64,000 nt of DNA from Halostella limicola (GTDB lineage Archaea > Halobacteriota > Halobacteria > Halobacteriales > Natronoarchaeaceae): NCBI RefSeq assembly GCF_003675875.1, contig NZ_RCDI01000001.1, forward strand, positions 682,001 through 746,000, in the 5' to 3' direction. Below are positions 8,109 to 15,607 of the stretch, piece after piece. Each line of letters starts with the position of its first letter. Within the stretch, counting starts at the first letter, position 1. Made by a program: the position numbers and the translations under genes. The notes beneath the pieces were generated by a model, which did no database searches, was not told where the DNA came from, and saw only the letters and a list, made by a program, of their open reading frames with translations.

Positions 8109-9322
8109 CAGAACAAGCGCACAGTACGCTACGCCGCGCGATCGTCGTCGCGGCCGTCGGCGCGCTCCTGACCGGGATGCTGCTGTCGACCGTCAGCGTC
8201 GTCGCGACGGGGTCGGCGGTCGAGCCCGGGGACTCGAACGGCGAGAACGCCGACGCGCGGGGGAACGAGAACGGGAACGAGAGCGATCGAGGCGACCGCG
8301 ACGCCGGAAACGCCGGCGAGCGCGGCAACGAGGGTGATCGGGGGAACCGAGACGCGAACGCTGAAGACGCACGTGATAACGGGACGAACCGGGCCGAGCG
8401 TCCGGCCGCCGCGGAGAGCGAGACGACGACCTCCGAACCGTTCGGGCAGTCCGTCCGGCGGTTCGTCGACGAGTCCGACAGCGACTGTCCGCCGGGATGG
8501 GACGTCGCCGCGTACGTGACCGAGGAGAACCCCGGCGGGAGCGACGGACCGTCGGCGGCGAACCGCTTCGAGCAACGAGCCGAACTGACGGTCTGCGGGA
8601 GGACCGGCGGAAACGAGACCACAGAGGACGGACAGAGCGACGACGGCGACGCCGGCAGTACGAACGAAACCGGTACTGAAGACGAATCGACCGGCGAGGC
8701 CGGCTCCGACGGGGAGAACGACGCCACGGGCGACGGGACTGACGACGAGAACGACACCGCAGACGGGACGACCGACGACGAAACTGTCGACGACAACGAG
8801 ACGAGCGAGACGAATACTACGGACGACGGGACGAACGAGACCGATTCTGCCGACGGGACGAACGAGACCGACGCCCGGGAGTCGACGGACGACGAGACGA
8901 CCGGCGACCAGACGGGGGACGACACCTCGGCCGGCGAGAGCGGCTCCGACGAGTCGGGTCAGGCGGTTGGAGGCGGCGCCGTCCAACAGCCCGTGGCGGA
9001 CGACGGTGACGAACCCGGCGGCGACGCTGCGAACGCGACGGGGGACGATCCAGACACGACGGAGAGCGGCGATGGCGACGGCGCGTCGGGGTCGAATGAC
9101 GACGACTCGGTGACGACCATGACGACCCGCGAGACGACGGCCACGGCGGCAGCGTCGGACGACGGGGAGAACGCGTCGCGCGCTGCCGGCGGCGACGGCG
9201 CAACCGGGGACGACGCGCTGCCGATGTCGGCGAACTCCGCCGTCGGGCACGCGCTCCTGCTGCTACTGGCGGTCGTCCTCCTGGGAACTCGCGTCGCGCG
9301 GAGGGTGAGAAGCCATGTCTGA
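8105..9322 (+). CDS. Secreted, acidic low-complexity surface protein with C-terminal membrane anchor
   Basis: The 405-residue protein starts with a signal sequence (basic TLRRAIVVAA, then a hydrophobic run to about residue 35) and ends with a membrane helix (HALLLLLAVVLLGTRVARRVR). Between them is one short folded-looking module (about residues 115-165, GQSVRRFVDESDSDCPPGWD to RAELTVCGRT, two cysteines), followed by roughly 200 residues of Asp/Glu/Gly/Thr/Asn repeats such as DGTNETDSADGTNETD. The many N-x-T/S sites suggest heavy glycosylation of an extended stalk. ATG 8105 fits the signal peptide; an upstream GTG at 7991 adds a non-signal-like tail. It overlaps the next gene by eight bases. 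Confidence 0.75.
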   Translation: MTEQAHSTLRRAIVVAAVGALLTGMLLSTVSVVATGSAVEPGDSNGENADARGNENGNESDRGDRDAGNAGERGNEGDRGNRDANAEDARDNGTNRAERPAAAESETTTSEPFGQSVRRFVDESDSDCPPGWDVAAYVTEENPGGSDGPSAANRFEQRAELTVCGRTGGNETTEDGQSDDGDAGSTNETGTEDESTGEAGSDGENDATGDGTDDENDTADGTTDDETVDDNETSETNTTDDGTNETDSADGTNETDARESTDDETTGDQTGDDTSAGESGSDESGQAVGGGAVQQPVADDGDEPGGDAANATGDDPDTTESGDGDGASGSNDDDSVTTMTTRETTATAAASDDGENASRAAGGDGATGDDALPMSANSAVGHALLLLLAVVLLGTRVARRVRSHV

Positions 9323-9935
9323 GCAGCTCTCGACGGGCGTCGACGCGCTCGACCGGACGCTGCGCGGCGGCGTGCCCGCGGGCTCCGTCGTCGCGGTCAC
9401 GGCAAAGCCGGCGAGCCGCGCGGACCGGTTGCTGTACGAACTGGCGTCGGCCCGCCGGACGCTGTACCTGACGGCGACCCGGTCGGCGGCCGCGGTCCGC
9501 GACGCGCTGGCGCGGGACGGCGTCGACGCGGACCGGTGTGCGGTCCACGATCTCGACGCCGAGCGGCCGCTCGACCACGCGTACCAGCTGGTACAGCAGA
9601 CGACAGAGCCCGCGACGGTCGTGATCGACCCGGCGAACGCCCTGGAGCGCGCCAATGAGGGACGACTCGCCGATTTCCTGAACGCGCTGCGGGGGCACCT
9701 GACCGAAACCGGCGGGGTCGCCGTCCTCCACTGTCTCGACGGGCGCAGCGTGCCGCCGCAGCGCGACGTGACCGAGTACGTGGCGGACGGCGTCCTCTCG
9801 GTCGCGACGGAGCGCCGCGACGGCGAACTCGAAACCCGCCTCGCGGTGCCGAAGTTCCGCGGGAAACCGCCCGCGACGGAGTCGATCGAACTGGCGTTCG
9901 ACCGCGGCGGACGGGTCGAAGGGCCCGTTTCGTGA
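9315..9935 (+). CDS. RecA/KaiC-superfamily (RAD55-like) protein with degenerate P-loop
   Basis: The 206-residue protein opens with STGVDALDRTLRGGVPAGSV, the start typical of KaiC/RAD55-like ATPases, but the next segment VTAKPASRADRLL lacks the GxxxxGK[ST] Walker A motif. The later strand ATVVIDPANALE occupies the Walker B position without the usual acidic pair. Haloarchaea have many such proteins, some linked to signalling or gene regulation; nucleotide hydrolysis is doubtful here. It overlaps the surface protein gene upstream (eight bases) and the zinc-ribbon gene downstream (four bases, GTGA), so all three are probably cotranscribed. Confidence 0.65.
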   Translation: MSEQLSTGVDALDRTLRGGVPAGSVVAVTAKPASRADRLLYELASARRTLYLTATRSAAAVRDALARDGVDADRCAVHDLDAERPLDHAYQLVQQTTEPATVVIDPANALERANEGRLADFLNALRGHLTETGGVAVLHCLDGRSVPPQRDVTEYVADGVLSVATERRDGELETRLAVPKFRGKPPATESIELAFDRGGRVEGPVS

Positions 9936-10111
9936 CTGCGGTGACGGCCGTGATCGACGCCGTTCTGGACCGGGTCGCGACCGCGCTCACGGCGATCCGC
10001 CAAGCCCCGGTCCACTGCGAGTGTCGGCGCTGCGGCACCACCGTGTCGCGGGACGACGCCACCTGTCCGCACTGCGGAACACGGGACATCGCTCGAGTCG
10101 AACTCCGGTGA
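9932..10111 (+). CDS. Small zinc-ribbon protein
   Basis: This 59-residue frame starts with GTG at 9932, overlapping the upstream stop as GTGA, and ends with TGA at 10109-10111. Its C-terminal half has C-x2-C (CRRC) and C-x2-C (CPHC), a complete four-cysteine zinc ribbon, after a short amphipathic helix. Such mini zinc-finger proteins are common in Halobacteria and are usually of unknown function. The overlap with the RecA-like gene supports translational coupling and suggests a shared job. Confidence 0.65.
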   Translation: MTAVTAVIDAVLDRVATALTAIRQAPVHCECRRCGTTVSRDDATCPHCGTRDIARVELR

Positions 10112-10168
10112 CGGGCCGTCTCTCCGTACCTCTGTAAGCCCCTCGCTGCGGCGCGAGGTACCAAAAGA

Positions 10169-10190
10169 GTAAGGGGCGACCCTTACTCAC
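10169..10190. promoter_or_regulatory. Dyad (9-bp inverted repeat, 4-base spacer) upstream of the DUF7344-like gene
   Basis: GAGTAAGGG (10169-10177) and CCCTTACTC (10182-10190) are perfect inverted repeats separated by GCGA. They lie 27-48 bases before the ATG at 10217 and next to a TATA-like CCTATAACT (10199-10207). A dyad here is a plausible operator, perhaps for the HTH protein it precedes; a terminator for the upstream operon is the alternative, but no T-run follows. Confidence 0.5.
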
Positions 10191-10216
10191 CCACACGGCC
10201 TATAACTACTGAGACA

Positions 10217-10585
10217 ATGGGGCACCAACAACCGGGCAGGCCGACGGACGGACGCAGGTCCGCGAGGGGGAACGGACGGCCGGAACGTCAGGGAACCGAC
10301 GCGGTCGTCGACTCGGTACGGATCGCGGACGACCGACGGCGGGACGTCCTGCGGTATCTCGCCGTCGCGTCGCCGGCCACAGTCGACGACGCCGCCGAGC
10401 AGATCGCCGCGTGGGACCGGAAGACTGAGCCGGAGGCCGTCGCGGCCGACCAGCGCGAGCGGGTGCGGGAGAACCTCCGCCGGAATCACCTCCCTCGGCT
10501 CCGCGCGTGCGGGCTCGTCGAGTACGACGAGAACGACGGGACGATCGCGCTCACGGACAGCGGCGAAACGGTCGTCGGGGAGTAG
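10217..10585 (+). CDS. Winged-helix DNA-binding protein, DUF7344-like
   Basis: The 122-residue protein has a basic, disordered start (about 28 residues) and then a compact winged-helix region: DSVRIADDRRRDVLRYLAVA, a central helix, RENLRRNHLPRLRACGLVEY and the wing DENDGTIALTDSGETV. This arrangement, in which a disordered leader precedes a 70-80 residue helix-turn-helix, matches the haloarchaeal family annotated DUF7344. It is probably a transcription regulator. The dyad immediately upstream may be its own binding site. Confidence 0.7.
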   Translation: MGHQQPGRPTDGRRSARGNGRPERQGTDAVVDSVRIADDRRRDVLRYLAVASPATVDDAAEQIAAWDRKTEPEAVAADQRERVRENLRRNHLPRLRACGLVEYDENDGTIALTDSGETVVGE

Positions 10586-10630
10586 CGGCGGCCGACAGGA
10601 TTAAACCCGTCAGCTCTCACGCTGTACCAG

Positions 10631-11035
10631 ATGACTGATACGACCGCCGGGGAGTCGGGGACGGTCCTCTTCGTCGACGACGACCACGCGACGCTGTCGC
10701 TGTACGAGGACTACTTCGAACGGGTTCCGAGCGTCTCCCCGATGACGGCGCCGTCGGTCGAGTCGGCGCAGGCGGCGCTTCGGAGCGAGAGAGTCGACTG
10801 TCTCGTCAGCGACGGACTGCGAACGGACGACGGCGAACTTTTCGTCGAATCGGCGAGCCGACGCCACGCGGACCTGCCGGTGATCCTCCGGTCGGGGGAT
10901 CCGCCGACGGACCGCGACCTGCCCGTCGATGCGGCGTTGCGGAAGGGCTCGTCCGGCGACTCGCTCGCGACGCTCGCGGAGACCATCTCCGAGAGCGTGG
11001 ACGCCGACCGGGCGTCCACAGAGCCGGGACCGTAG
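10631..11035 (+). CDS. Stand-alone receiver-domain (response regulator) protein
   Basis: The 134-residue protein is a single CheY-like receiver: TVLFVDDDHATLSLYEDYF supplies the acidic pair D16/D17, D61 in DCLVSDGLR is the expected phosphorylation site, and K105 in ALRKG is the conserved lysine. There is no output domain. The loop after D61 is less conserved than usual. Haloarchaeal single receivers usually act as partners of multi-domain histidine kinases; none is encoded nearby. The stop is about 70 bases before the second insertion element. Confidence 0.75.
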   Translation: MTDTTAGESGTVLFVDDDHATLSLYEDYFERVPSVSPMTAPSVESAQAALRSERVDCLVSDGLRTDDGELFVESASRRHADLPVILRSGDPPTDRDLPVDAALRKGSSGDSLATLAETISESVDADRASTEPGP

Positions 11036-11182
11036 CCGACCGCGGTTGCCCCGCCAGAAGAAACGTCGCTAACTCCGGACCGCGCGCTCAGGAGGTGGCA
11101 CTGGCCTGAATCAAGGAGAGAGTCTCGTCCTTCAGGGCAGGTATGAATCCGACACACTACGTCACAGACCTCGTTTCGATGC

Positions 11183-11320
11183 TTACTCCGGGGTATCCTC
11201 TCTGACTTTCTTCTCGCCCTCGAGGAGCAATCCCTTCCACGTCAACCCACGGTGTTTCTTCAGTTCCTTCAACCGTTCGTACTGTTCGTCGTCGTCAAAT
11301 TCGATGCGAACTTCGACCAT
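11183..11320 (-). CDS. Small ribbon-helix-helix-like protein divergent from tnpB copy 2
   Basis: This 45-residue protein (ATG at 11320, TAA at 11183-11185) begins MVEVRIEFDDDEQYERLKEL and ends with KKHRGLTWKGLLLEGEKKV. The short strand, a helix, then a turn and a second helix match ribbon-helix-helix proteins. It diverges from tnpB with 53 bases between the start codons, in a very A/T-rich stretch (ACATAAAATACATCTTTATGTG) that probably carries both promoters. The sequence is unrelated or only distantly related to the small gene of copy 1, but position and fold type agree. Confidence 0.65.
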   Translation of the reverse strand: MVEVRIEFDDDEQYERLKELKKHRGLTWKGLLLEGEKKVREDTPE

Positions 11321-11373
11321 GTAGTAACACATAAAATACATCTTTATGTGTGTTCCGATGCAACCAGTAGTCG

Positions 11374-12648
11374 ATGAAGCGAGCCAACATGTTCGAGGTG
11401 GTACCTCAGTCCGACGAGGACGAGGAGTTGCTTCGACGCCTGTTGGACGCTTCTGCCGCTCTCTGGAACGAGATCAACTACGAGCGCCGCGAGAACTACG
11501 CAGACCCAGACGGAGACGTATGGGAAATCAGCGAGTTTCGTGGTCGCTACGGCGGTGTTCTCGGCGCGTCCACAGTTCAGCAAATCGAACGGAAGAACCG
11601 CGAAGCGTGGAAGTCGTTCTTCAGTCTCAAAAAGAAGGGTGAGGCCAACGGGAAACCCGGGTTCTGGGGGAACGCAGACGATGGGCGCGAACTCCGCACG
11701 TATATCCGAAACACCTCGTACTCTGTCGAATGGGGCGAATACTCCCGCCTCGAAATCCTCGTTGGCCAAGACCTGAAAGACGAGTATGGGTTGGGATACC
11801 GCGAACGCCTCCGGCTCGAAGTTCGAGGCGATCCCAACTGGAAGGAGTACGAGAAACAGGGTCGGTTAGAGTTGTTCTACGACGAGCACGCACAATCGTT
11901 CAGGGCCTTTCAGCCAGTCACCGTTGATGATTCTCGGCTGGCACAACCACTGGCTTCGGAAGAAGCCGCTCTGGATATTGGTGCGAACAACCTCGTCGCC
12001 TGCACAACCACAACCGGCCAACAATACCTGTACGTAGGACGCAACCTGTTCGACAGGTTCCGCGAGACAACGCGAGAAATCGCCCGTCTCCAATCACTCT
12101 TGGAGGACGGTCGATACAGCAGTCACCGTATCCAACGGCTGTACGACCGCCGTACCAAGCGACGTGACCACGCCCAAGATGCACTCGCCCGTGACCTCAT
12201 CGAACGCCTCTACGATGAGGGCGTAGCAACGGTGTACGTCGGAGCGTTAACGGACGTACTCGACACCCACTGGTCGGTGGAGACGAACGCGAAGATGCAC
12301 AACTTCTGGGCGTTCCGAGCGTTCGTGAACCGACTGGCGTGTACCGCCGAGGAGTACGGCATCTCGGTCGAGGTTCGCTCGGAGGCGTGGACGAGCCAGG
12401 AGTGCCCGAACTGTGGTTCGACAGAAGACACGACGCGCCACCGCGACACGCTGACGTGTCTATGTGGCTTTGATGGACACGCCGATCTCGTGGCGTCAGA
12501 GACGTTCCTGAGACGGCAGACGACGGTAACACGGCCGATGGCACGGCCTGTATGCCTCAAGTGGGACAACCATAACTGGTCAGAGTCACCAGGCTCAGTT
12601 CCCAACGAGGAGCATACGAACCCGCAAGTTGCCTCCGTGGGTCGGTAA
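11374..12648 (+). CDS. tnpB: TnpB RNA-guided nuclease-like protein, copy 2
   Basis: At 424 residues this is a relative of copy 1, with shared blocks such as [12 protein letters not shown] and [14 protein letters not shown]. RuvC-I Asp is D201 (LDIGANNL), the zinc ribbon is C344/C347 and C362/C364, and D371 lies in [12 protein letters not shown]. The RuvC-II segment reads VYVGALTDV, lacking both the canonical Glu and the Asp that copy 1 still has one residue later; E303 in [10 protein letters not shown] is the shared acidic residue that could replace it. Start and stop are intact, so the protein is probably made. The differences from copy 1 over the whole length show that these are separate arrivals, not a local duplication. 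Confidence 0.88.
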   Translation: MKRANMFEVVPQSDEDEELLRRLLDASAALWNEINYERRENYADPDGDVWEISEFRGRYGGVLGASTVQQIERKNREAWKSFFSLKKKGEANGKPGFWGNADDGRELRTYIRNTSYSVEWGEYSRLEILVGQDLKDEYGLGYRERLRLEVRGDPNWKEYEKQGRLELFYDEHAQSFRAFQPVTVDDSRLAQPLASEEAALDIGANNLVACTTTTGQQYLYVGRNLFDRFRETTREIARLQSLLEDGRYSSHRIQRLYDRRTKRRDHAQDALARDLIERLYDEGVATVYVGALTDVLDTHWSVETNAKMHNFWAFRAFVNRLACTAEEYGISVEVRSEAWTSQECPNCGSTEDTTRHRDTLTCLCGFDGHADLVASETFLRRQTTVTRPMARPVCLKWDNHNWSESPGSVPNEEHTNPQVASVGR

Positions 12649-12720
12649 GCGATACCCCCAGCGCGGGGATACCTCGTCGTTCACGGCGAGGTGGATGTCA
12701 CACGAAGGGGTGTTGGGGAC
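12590..12720 (+). ncRNA. Predicted omega-RNA (reRNA) of TnpB copy 2
   Basis: By the same logic as copy 1, the scaffold would span the 3' end of tnpB and the two right-end hairpins to GGATGTCA (12693-12700). The guide would begin at 12701 with CACGAAGGGGTG. The shared segment TTGCCTCCGTGGG in the last codons of both tnpB genes, and the shared end, indicate a conserved RNA element overlapping the coding sequence. The 5' end is uncertain. Confidence 0.4.
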
Positions 12721-12942
12721 AGCCCGGCGTCCGGAAGTGCCCGATCTGTCGCCTCCGGTACGGCTGGTGGCACCTGAGGCAAGTGGCGTAGGACGGCGGC
12801 GTTACAGCCGTCGGTCGGGGCCGACGGCGACGCCACCGCACGACTCCGCGACGATCGATACCCAACGCCCGTCTTCCTCGGTAAACGCAACCCGATTACG
12901 TTACCCACAGAGGATTTGTGAAGGGGTTCCGTTAACCGCTGT
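12701..12942. other. Gap between element copy 2 and tupA
   Basis: I see no gene in these 242 bases on either strand. The one clear structure is a strong hairpin, GCCGTCGG (12807-12814) with CCGACGGC (12821-12828) around a six-base loop. The final 60 bases before the tupA ATG are A/T-richer but contain no convincing TATA box. Confidence 0.5.
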
Positions 12943-13845
12943 ATGAACCGTCGGCGATACGTGCAGATCTTGGGCGTTGGTGGTGCACTTTCGTTAGCGG
13001 GGTGTGCCGACGACGCTTCGTCCCCCGCTGAGTCCGAAGTAGCCGGAGAAACGCTGACGCTCGCCACGGCGACGACGACGCACGATAGCGGGCTTCTCGA
13101 CGAACTAACGCCAGCCTTCCAACAGCAGTTCGGAGCAAACATCGACACAGTCGTCCGCGGAACCGGAGGGGCGCTGCAGACCGCGAGGAACGGGGACTGT
13201 GACGCCGTGCTCGTTCACGCTCGCCCGCTGGAAGACACCTTTCTCCGAGAGGGGTACGGCGTCAATCGTCGGTCCGTCATGATGAACGACTTTCAGGTGG
13301 TCGGCCCGCCTGACGATCCCGCCGGCGTCGACGGGAAAGGACCGGTCGCGGCGTTCGAGGCCATCGCGGACTCCGAGGCGACGTTCCTGTCGCGAGGGGA
13401 CCGCTCGGGAACGCACCTCCGCGAGCGGCAGATCTGGAACGAGGCGGGGATCGACCCACAGGGGGCGTGGTACACCGAGTCCGGCCAGGGAATGGGAAAC
13501 ACACTCGTCATGGCCAGCCAGACGGAGGCGTACACGTTGACCGACCGGGGGACGTTTCTCAACGTCGCCGGCGACGCACTGGCCGCCCACGTCGCCCCCG
13601 GCATCGACGACCCGCCGGCACTGCTTCGAAACGAGTACGCCGTCATCCCGGTGAACCCCGCCCGGCACGACGTGGCCTATCAGCTAGCCATGTCGTTCGT
13701 CGGCTACGTCACCGGTCCGGGCCAAACGCGCATCCGAGAATTTCGCGTCGCTGACCGGCGAGCGTTCCGGCCCGTTGCGTCGTCCACGGATCCGGCCTTC
13801 GAGCAGTACGTTCCGAGCGACTGGCGGAGTTCGGATACGTCCTGA
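12943..13845 (+). CDS. tupA: Tungstate ABC transporter substrate-binding lipoprotein (TupA-type)
   Basis: The 300-residue protein begins MNRRRYVQIL and has a lipobox LAGC with C21 as the predicted lipid-modified residue, so it is anchored outside the cell. The mature part follows TupA closely: TTTHDSGLLDEL, the anion-binding RGTGGAL, VMMNDFQVVGP, FLSRGDRSGTH, GQGMGNTL and AYTLTDRGT. It should bind tungstate (possibly molybdate) for enzymes with pterin cofactors. No permease or ATPase gene (tupB, tupC) follows; the next gene is on the other strand, so it either uses a transporter encoded elsewhere or is a leftover of a broken operon. Confidence 0.85.
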   Translation: MNRRRYVQILGVGGALSLAGCADDASSPAESEVAGETLTLATATTTHDSGLLDELTPAFQQQFGANIDTVVRGTGGALQTARNGDCDAVLVHARPLEDTFLREGYGVNRRSVMMNDFQVVGPPDDPAGVDGKGPVAAFEAIADSEATFLSRGDRSGTHLRERQIWNEAGIDPQGAWYTESGQGMGNTLVMASQTEAYTLTDRGTFLNVAGDALAAHVAPGIDDPPALLRNEYAVIPVNPARHDVAYQLAMSFVGYVTGPGQTRIREFRVADRRAFRPVASSTDPAFEQYVPSDWRSSDTS

Positions 13846-13946
13846 ACGGCCGCCGGCGATCGGTGCGGTGTCGGCTGCGTCTCTGCACGGACCAGCGTGC
13901 CCGAGTCCGGTTCGGGTTCGATATCGACCCGGCGCCTCGCCCGCCG

Positions 13947-14912
13947 CTATTCGTGGATGCCCATCGCTTCGATCTGCTCCTGATACCGGTTCCGGATGGT
14001 GACCTCCGTCACCTGCGCGACGTCGGCGACCTCGCGCTGGGTCTGCTTCTCGTTGCAGAGCAGCGACCCGGCGTAGATGGCCGCGGCCGCGAAGCCCGTC
14101 GGCGACTTCCCGGACAGTAGCCCCATCTCGGTCGTCGTGTCGATGATCTCGTTGGCCTTCGACTGGACCTCCTCGGAGAGGTCGAGTTCGGAGCAGAACC
14201 GCGGGATGTACTGCTTCGGGTCGACCGGCTCCATCTCCAGCCCGAGCTCCTGCGAGACGTAGCGGTAGGTGCGGCCGATCTCCTTGCGCTCGACGCGGGA
14301 CACCGCGGCGACCTCCTCCAGCGACCGCGGGATCCCCTCCATCCGACAGGCGGCGTACAGCGTCGCGGTGGCGACGCCCTCGATGGAGCGCCCGCGGATG
14401 AGGTCCTCGTCGAGCGCGCGGCGGTAGATGACCGACGCGACCTCGCGGACCGAGCGCGGAACGCCCAGCGCGGAGGCCATCCGGTCGGTCTCCGAGAGCG
14501 CGAACTGGAGGTTCCGCTCGCCGGCGTCCTTGGTGCGGATGCGCTCCTGCCACTTGCGCAGGCGGTTCATCTGGTTGCGCTTGTCCGAGGACAGCGAGCG
14601 CCCGTACGCGTCCTTGTTCTTCCAGTCGATGGTGGTCGTCAGCCCCTTGTCGTGCATCGTCTGGGTCGTCGGCGCGCCGACGCGGGACTTGCTCTGCCGT
14701 TCCTGGTGGTTGAACGCCCGCCACTCGGGGCCGCGGTCGATGTTCTGTTCCTCGACTATCAGCCCGCACTCCTCGCAACTACGTTCGTTTCCGTCCCCGC
14801 TCGTGATGAGCGACGCCGATTCGCACTCCGGACAGGTATGGACGTCCTCCCGTTCGTCCGCGTCCTGTTCCGTCTGGTCCTCTCGTTCACGCTGCCGAGT
14901 GGGGCGCACCAT
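13947..14912 (-). CDS. tfb: Transcription initiation factor IIB (TFB)
   Basis: The 321-residue protein has the full archaeal TFB layout. The N-terminal zinc ribbon uses C27/C30 (CPEC) and C46/C49 (CEEC). It is followed by the B-reader/linker ([29 protein letters not shown]) and two cyclin repeats (about residues 125-215 and 220-310), the second ending in an HTH segment ([19 protein letters not shown]). It recruits RNA polymerase to TATA/TBP-marked promoters. Halobacteria carry several TFBs that serve different promoter sets, so this is one paralogue of several; which one cannot be told here. The start at 14912 follows an A/T-rich region with TTTAAC placed for a leaderless transcript. Confidence 0.95.
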   Translation of the reverse strand: MVRPTRQREREDQTEQDADEREDVHTCPECESASLITSGDGNERSCEECGLIVEEQNIDRGPEWRAFNHQERQSKSRVGAPTTQTMHDKGLTTTIDWKNKDAYGRSLSSDKRNQMNRLRKWQERIRTKDAGERNLQFALSETDRMASALGVPRSVREVASVIYRRALDEDLIRGRSIEGVATATLYAACRMEGIPRSLEEVAAVSRVERKEIGRTYRYVSQELGLEMEPVDPKQYIPRFCSELDLSEEVQSKANEIIDTTTEMGLLSGKSPTGFAAAAIYAGSLLCNEKQTQREVADVAQVTEVTIRNRYQEQIEAMGIHE

Positions 14913-15005
14913 TATCGAGTATATAAAAATTCCCGAGACGGTTAAACTCTCGGAGCGCGGCAGTCGCCGAACCCGTCGAAAATATATATGACATTATATA
15001 AAAAC
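14913..15005. promoter_or_regulatory. A/T-rich divergent promoter region between tfb and the 15111 gene
   Basis: TFB transcription (minus strand) can start from TTTAAC near 14941, about 28 bases before the ATG. On the plus strand AAAATATATATGACATTATATAAAAACC (about 14978-15005) contains two overlapping TATA-like boxes. The nearest plus-strand start codon is at 15111, which would leave a leader of roughly 80 bases, long for Halobacteria. Confidence 0.4.
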
Positions 15006-15110
15006 CAGCTCACTAGTAGGCCCGATCGCCACCGACGAGAGGCACTCTGATCCAGCCTGTCGGCCCCGGCGCAACCGTCAGGTGCGTGCGCCGCGTCCGG
15101 GCGAGTACCG

Positions 15111-15317
15111 ATGGACCGAGCACGCGCACTGCTGGGCGGCGCGGTCGTCGCGGTGCTGCTCTTCGGCGGCATCGTCGCGGTCCGCGTCGTCACCCGGCTG
15201 TTCTGGGCGGCGACGCGGTTCGTCGAGACGGTCGGCCTGCTGCTGTTCGCCGTCGTGGTCGGCTATCTCGCCTACCGGGTGTTTCTCGGGGACTCGGACG
15301 ACCCCCGGCGACGGTGA
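15111..15317 (+). CDS. Small membrane protein, two predicted helices
   Basis: The 68-residue product has a hydrophobic helix at about residues 8-27 (GGAVVAVLLFGGIVAVRVV), a short linker, and a second at about 40-58 (VGLLLFAVVVGYLAYRVFL), then a charged tail ending DDPRRR. I recognise no family. Codon usage and the clean start support a real gene; the plus-strand TATA elements upstream would give it a leader of about 80 bases. Confidence 0.55.
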   Translation: MDRARALLGGAVVAVLLFGGIVAVRVVTRLFWAATRFVETVGLLLFAVVVGYLAYRVFLGDSDDPRRR

Positions 15318-15607
15318 GACGCCGCTCCCGAGACGGCGGCGTCGAACGCGCTCGCGGGTCCCGTCCGCGGCGAGGAAGGAATCTCCGAACGGCGACCGGC
15401 GCGCGAGAAGGGGCCCCTTCCCCCGGAGCCACCCCGTTTCCCGACCGCGCGTCGCCTCGGGTGCCGCGGCACCCACGCACCTCCACAACGAAGTGAGTGA
15501 TAAAAATAATTAGCTAGCTGAAACTATACCAGTACGTCCGATCGCGGCCCCGGATCGCGATAGCGCTGTATCCGGTGCGGAGCGACGTGTCGGGAGGGTA
15601 CGAAGCA
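15318..15607. other. Intergenic stretch with an A/T-rich promoter-like site and a hairpin
   Basis: No gene is supported in these 290 bases. GTGATAAAAATAATTAGC (about 15495-15512) is a promoter-like A/T island on the plus strand with no gene behind it. CCGGAT..ATCCGG (15549-15574) is an imperfect hairpin just beyond the stop of the minus-strand gene at 15608, and could mark the 3' end of its transcript. Confidence 0.4.

Larger units (their letters stand above)
11104..12700 (+). mobile_element. IS200/IS605-family element, tnpB-only (IS1341-like), copy 2
   Basis: About 1.6 kb containing tnpB and a divergent small gene, again without tnpA. The right end is clear: after the tnpB stop come two hairpins (GATACCCCC..GGGGATAC around 12650-12671, CCTCG..CGAGG 12672-12691) and then GGATGTCA ending at 12700, the same terminal sequence as copy 1. 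The left end is less certain; CCTTCAGG at 11129-11136 matches the left-end hairpin of copy 1, placing the boundary near 11104. It lies between the receiver gene and tupA, and I see no interrupted gene here. Confidence 0.75.

Noticed and set aside
8620-9100. Repeated GACGGGACGAACGAGACC-like units resembling a direct-repeat array
   Set aside because: They are in-frame codon repeats of the acidic low-complexity protein, vary in sequence and spacing, and lack the uniform spacers of a CRISPR array.
11104-12942. Possibility that element copy 2 interrupts a gene
   Set aside because: No frame continues across the flanks and the left boundary is not sharp; the flanking sequence looks intergenic.
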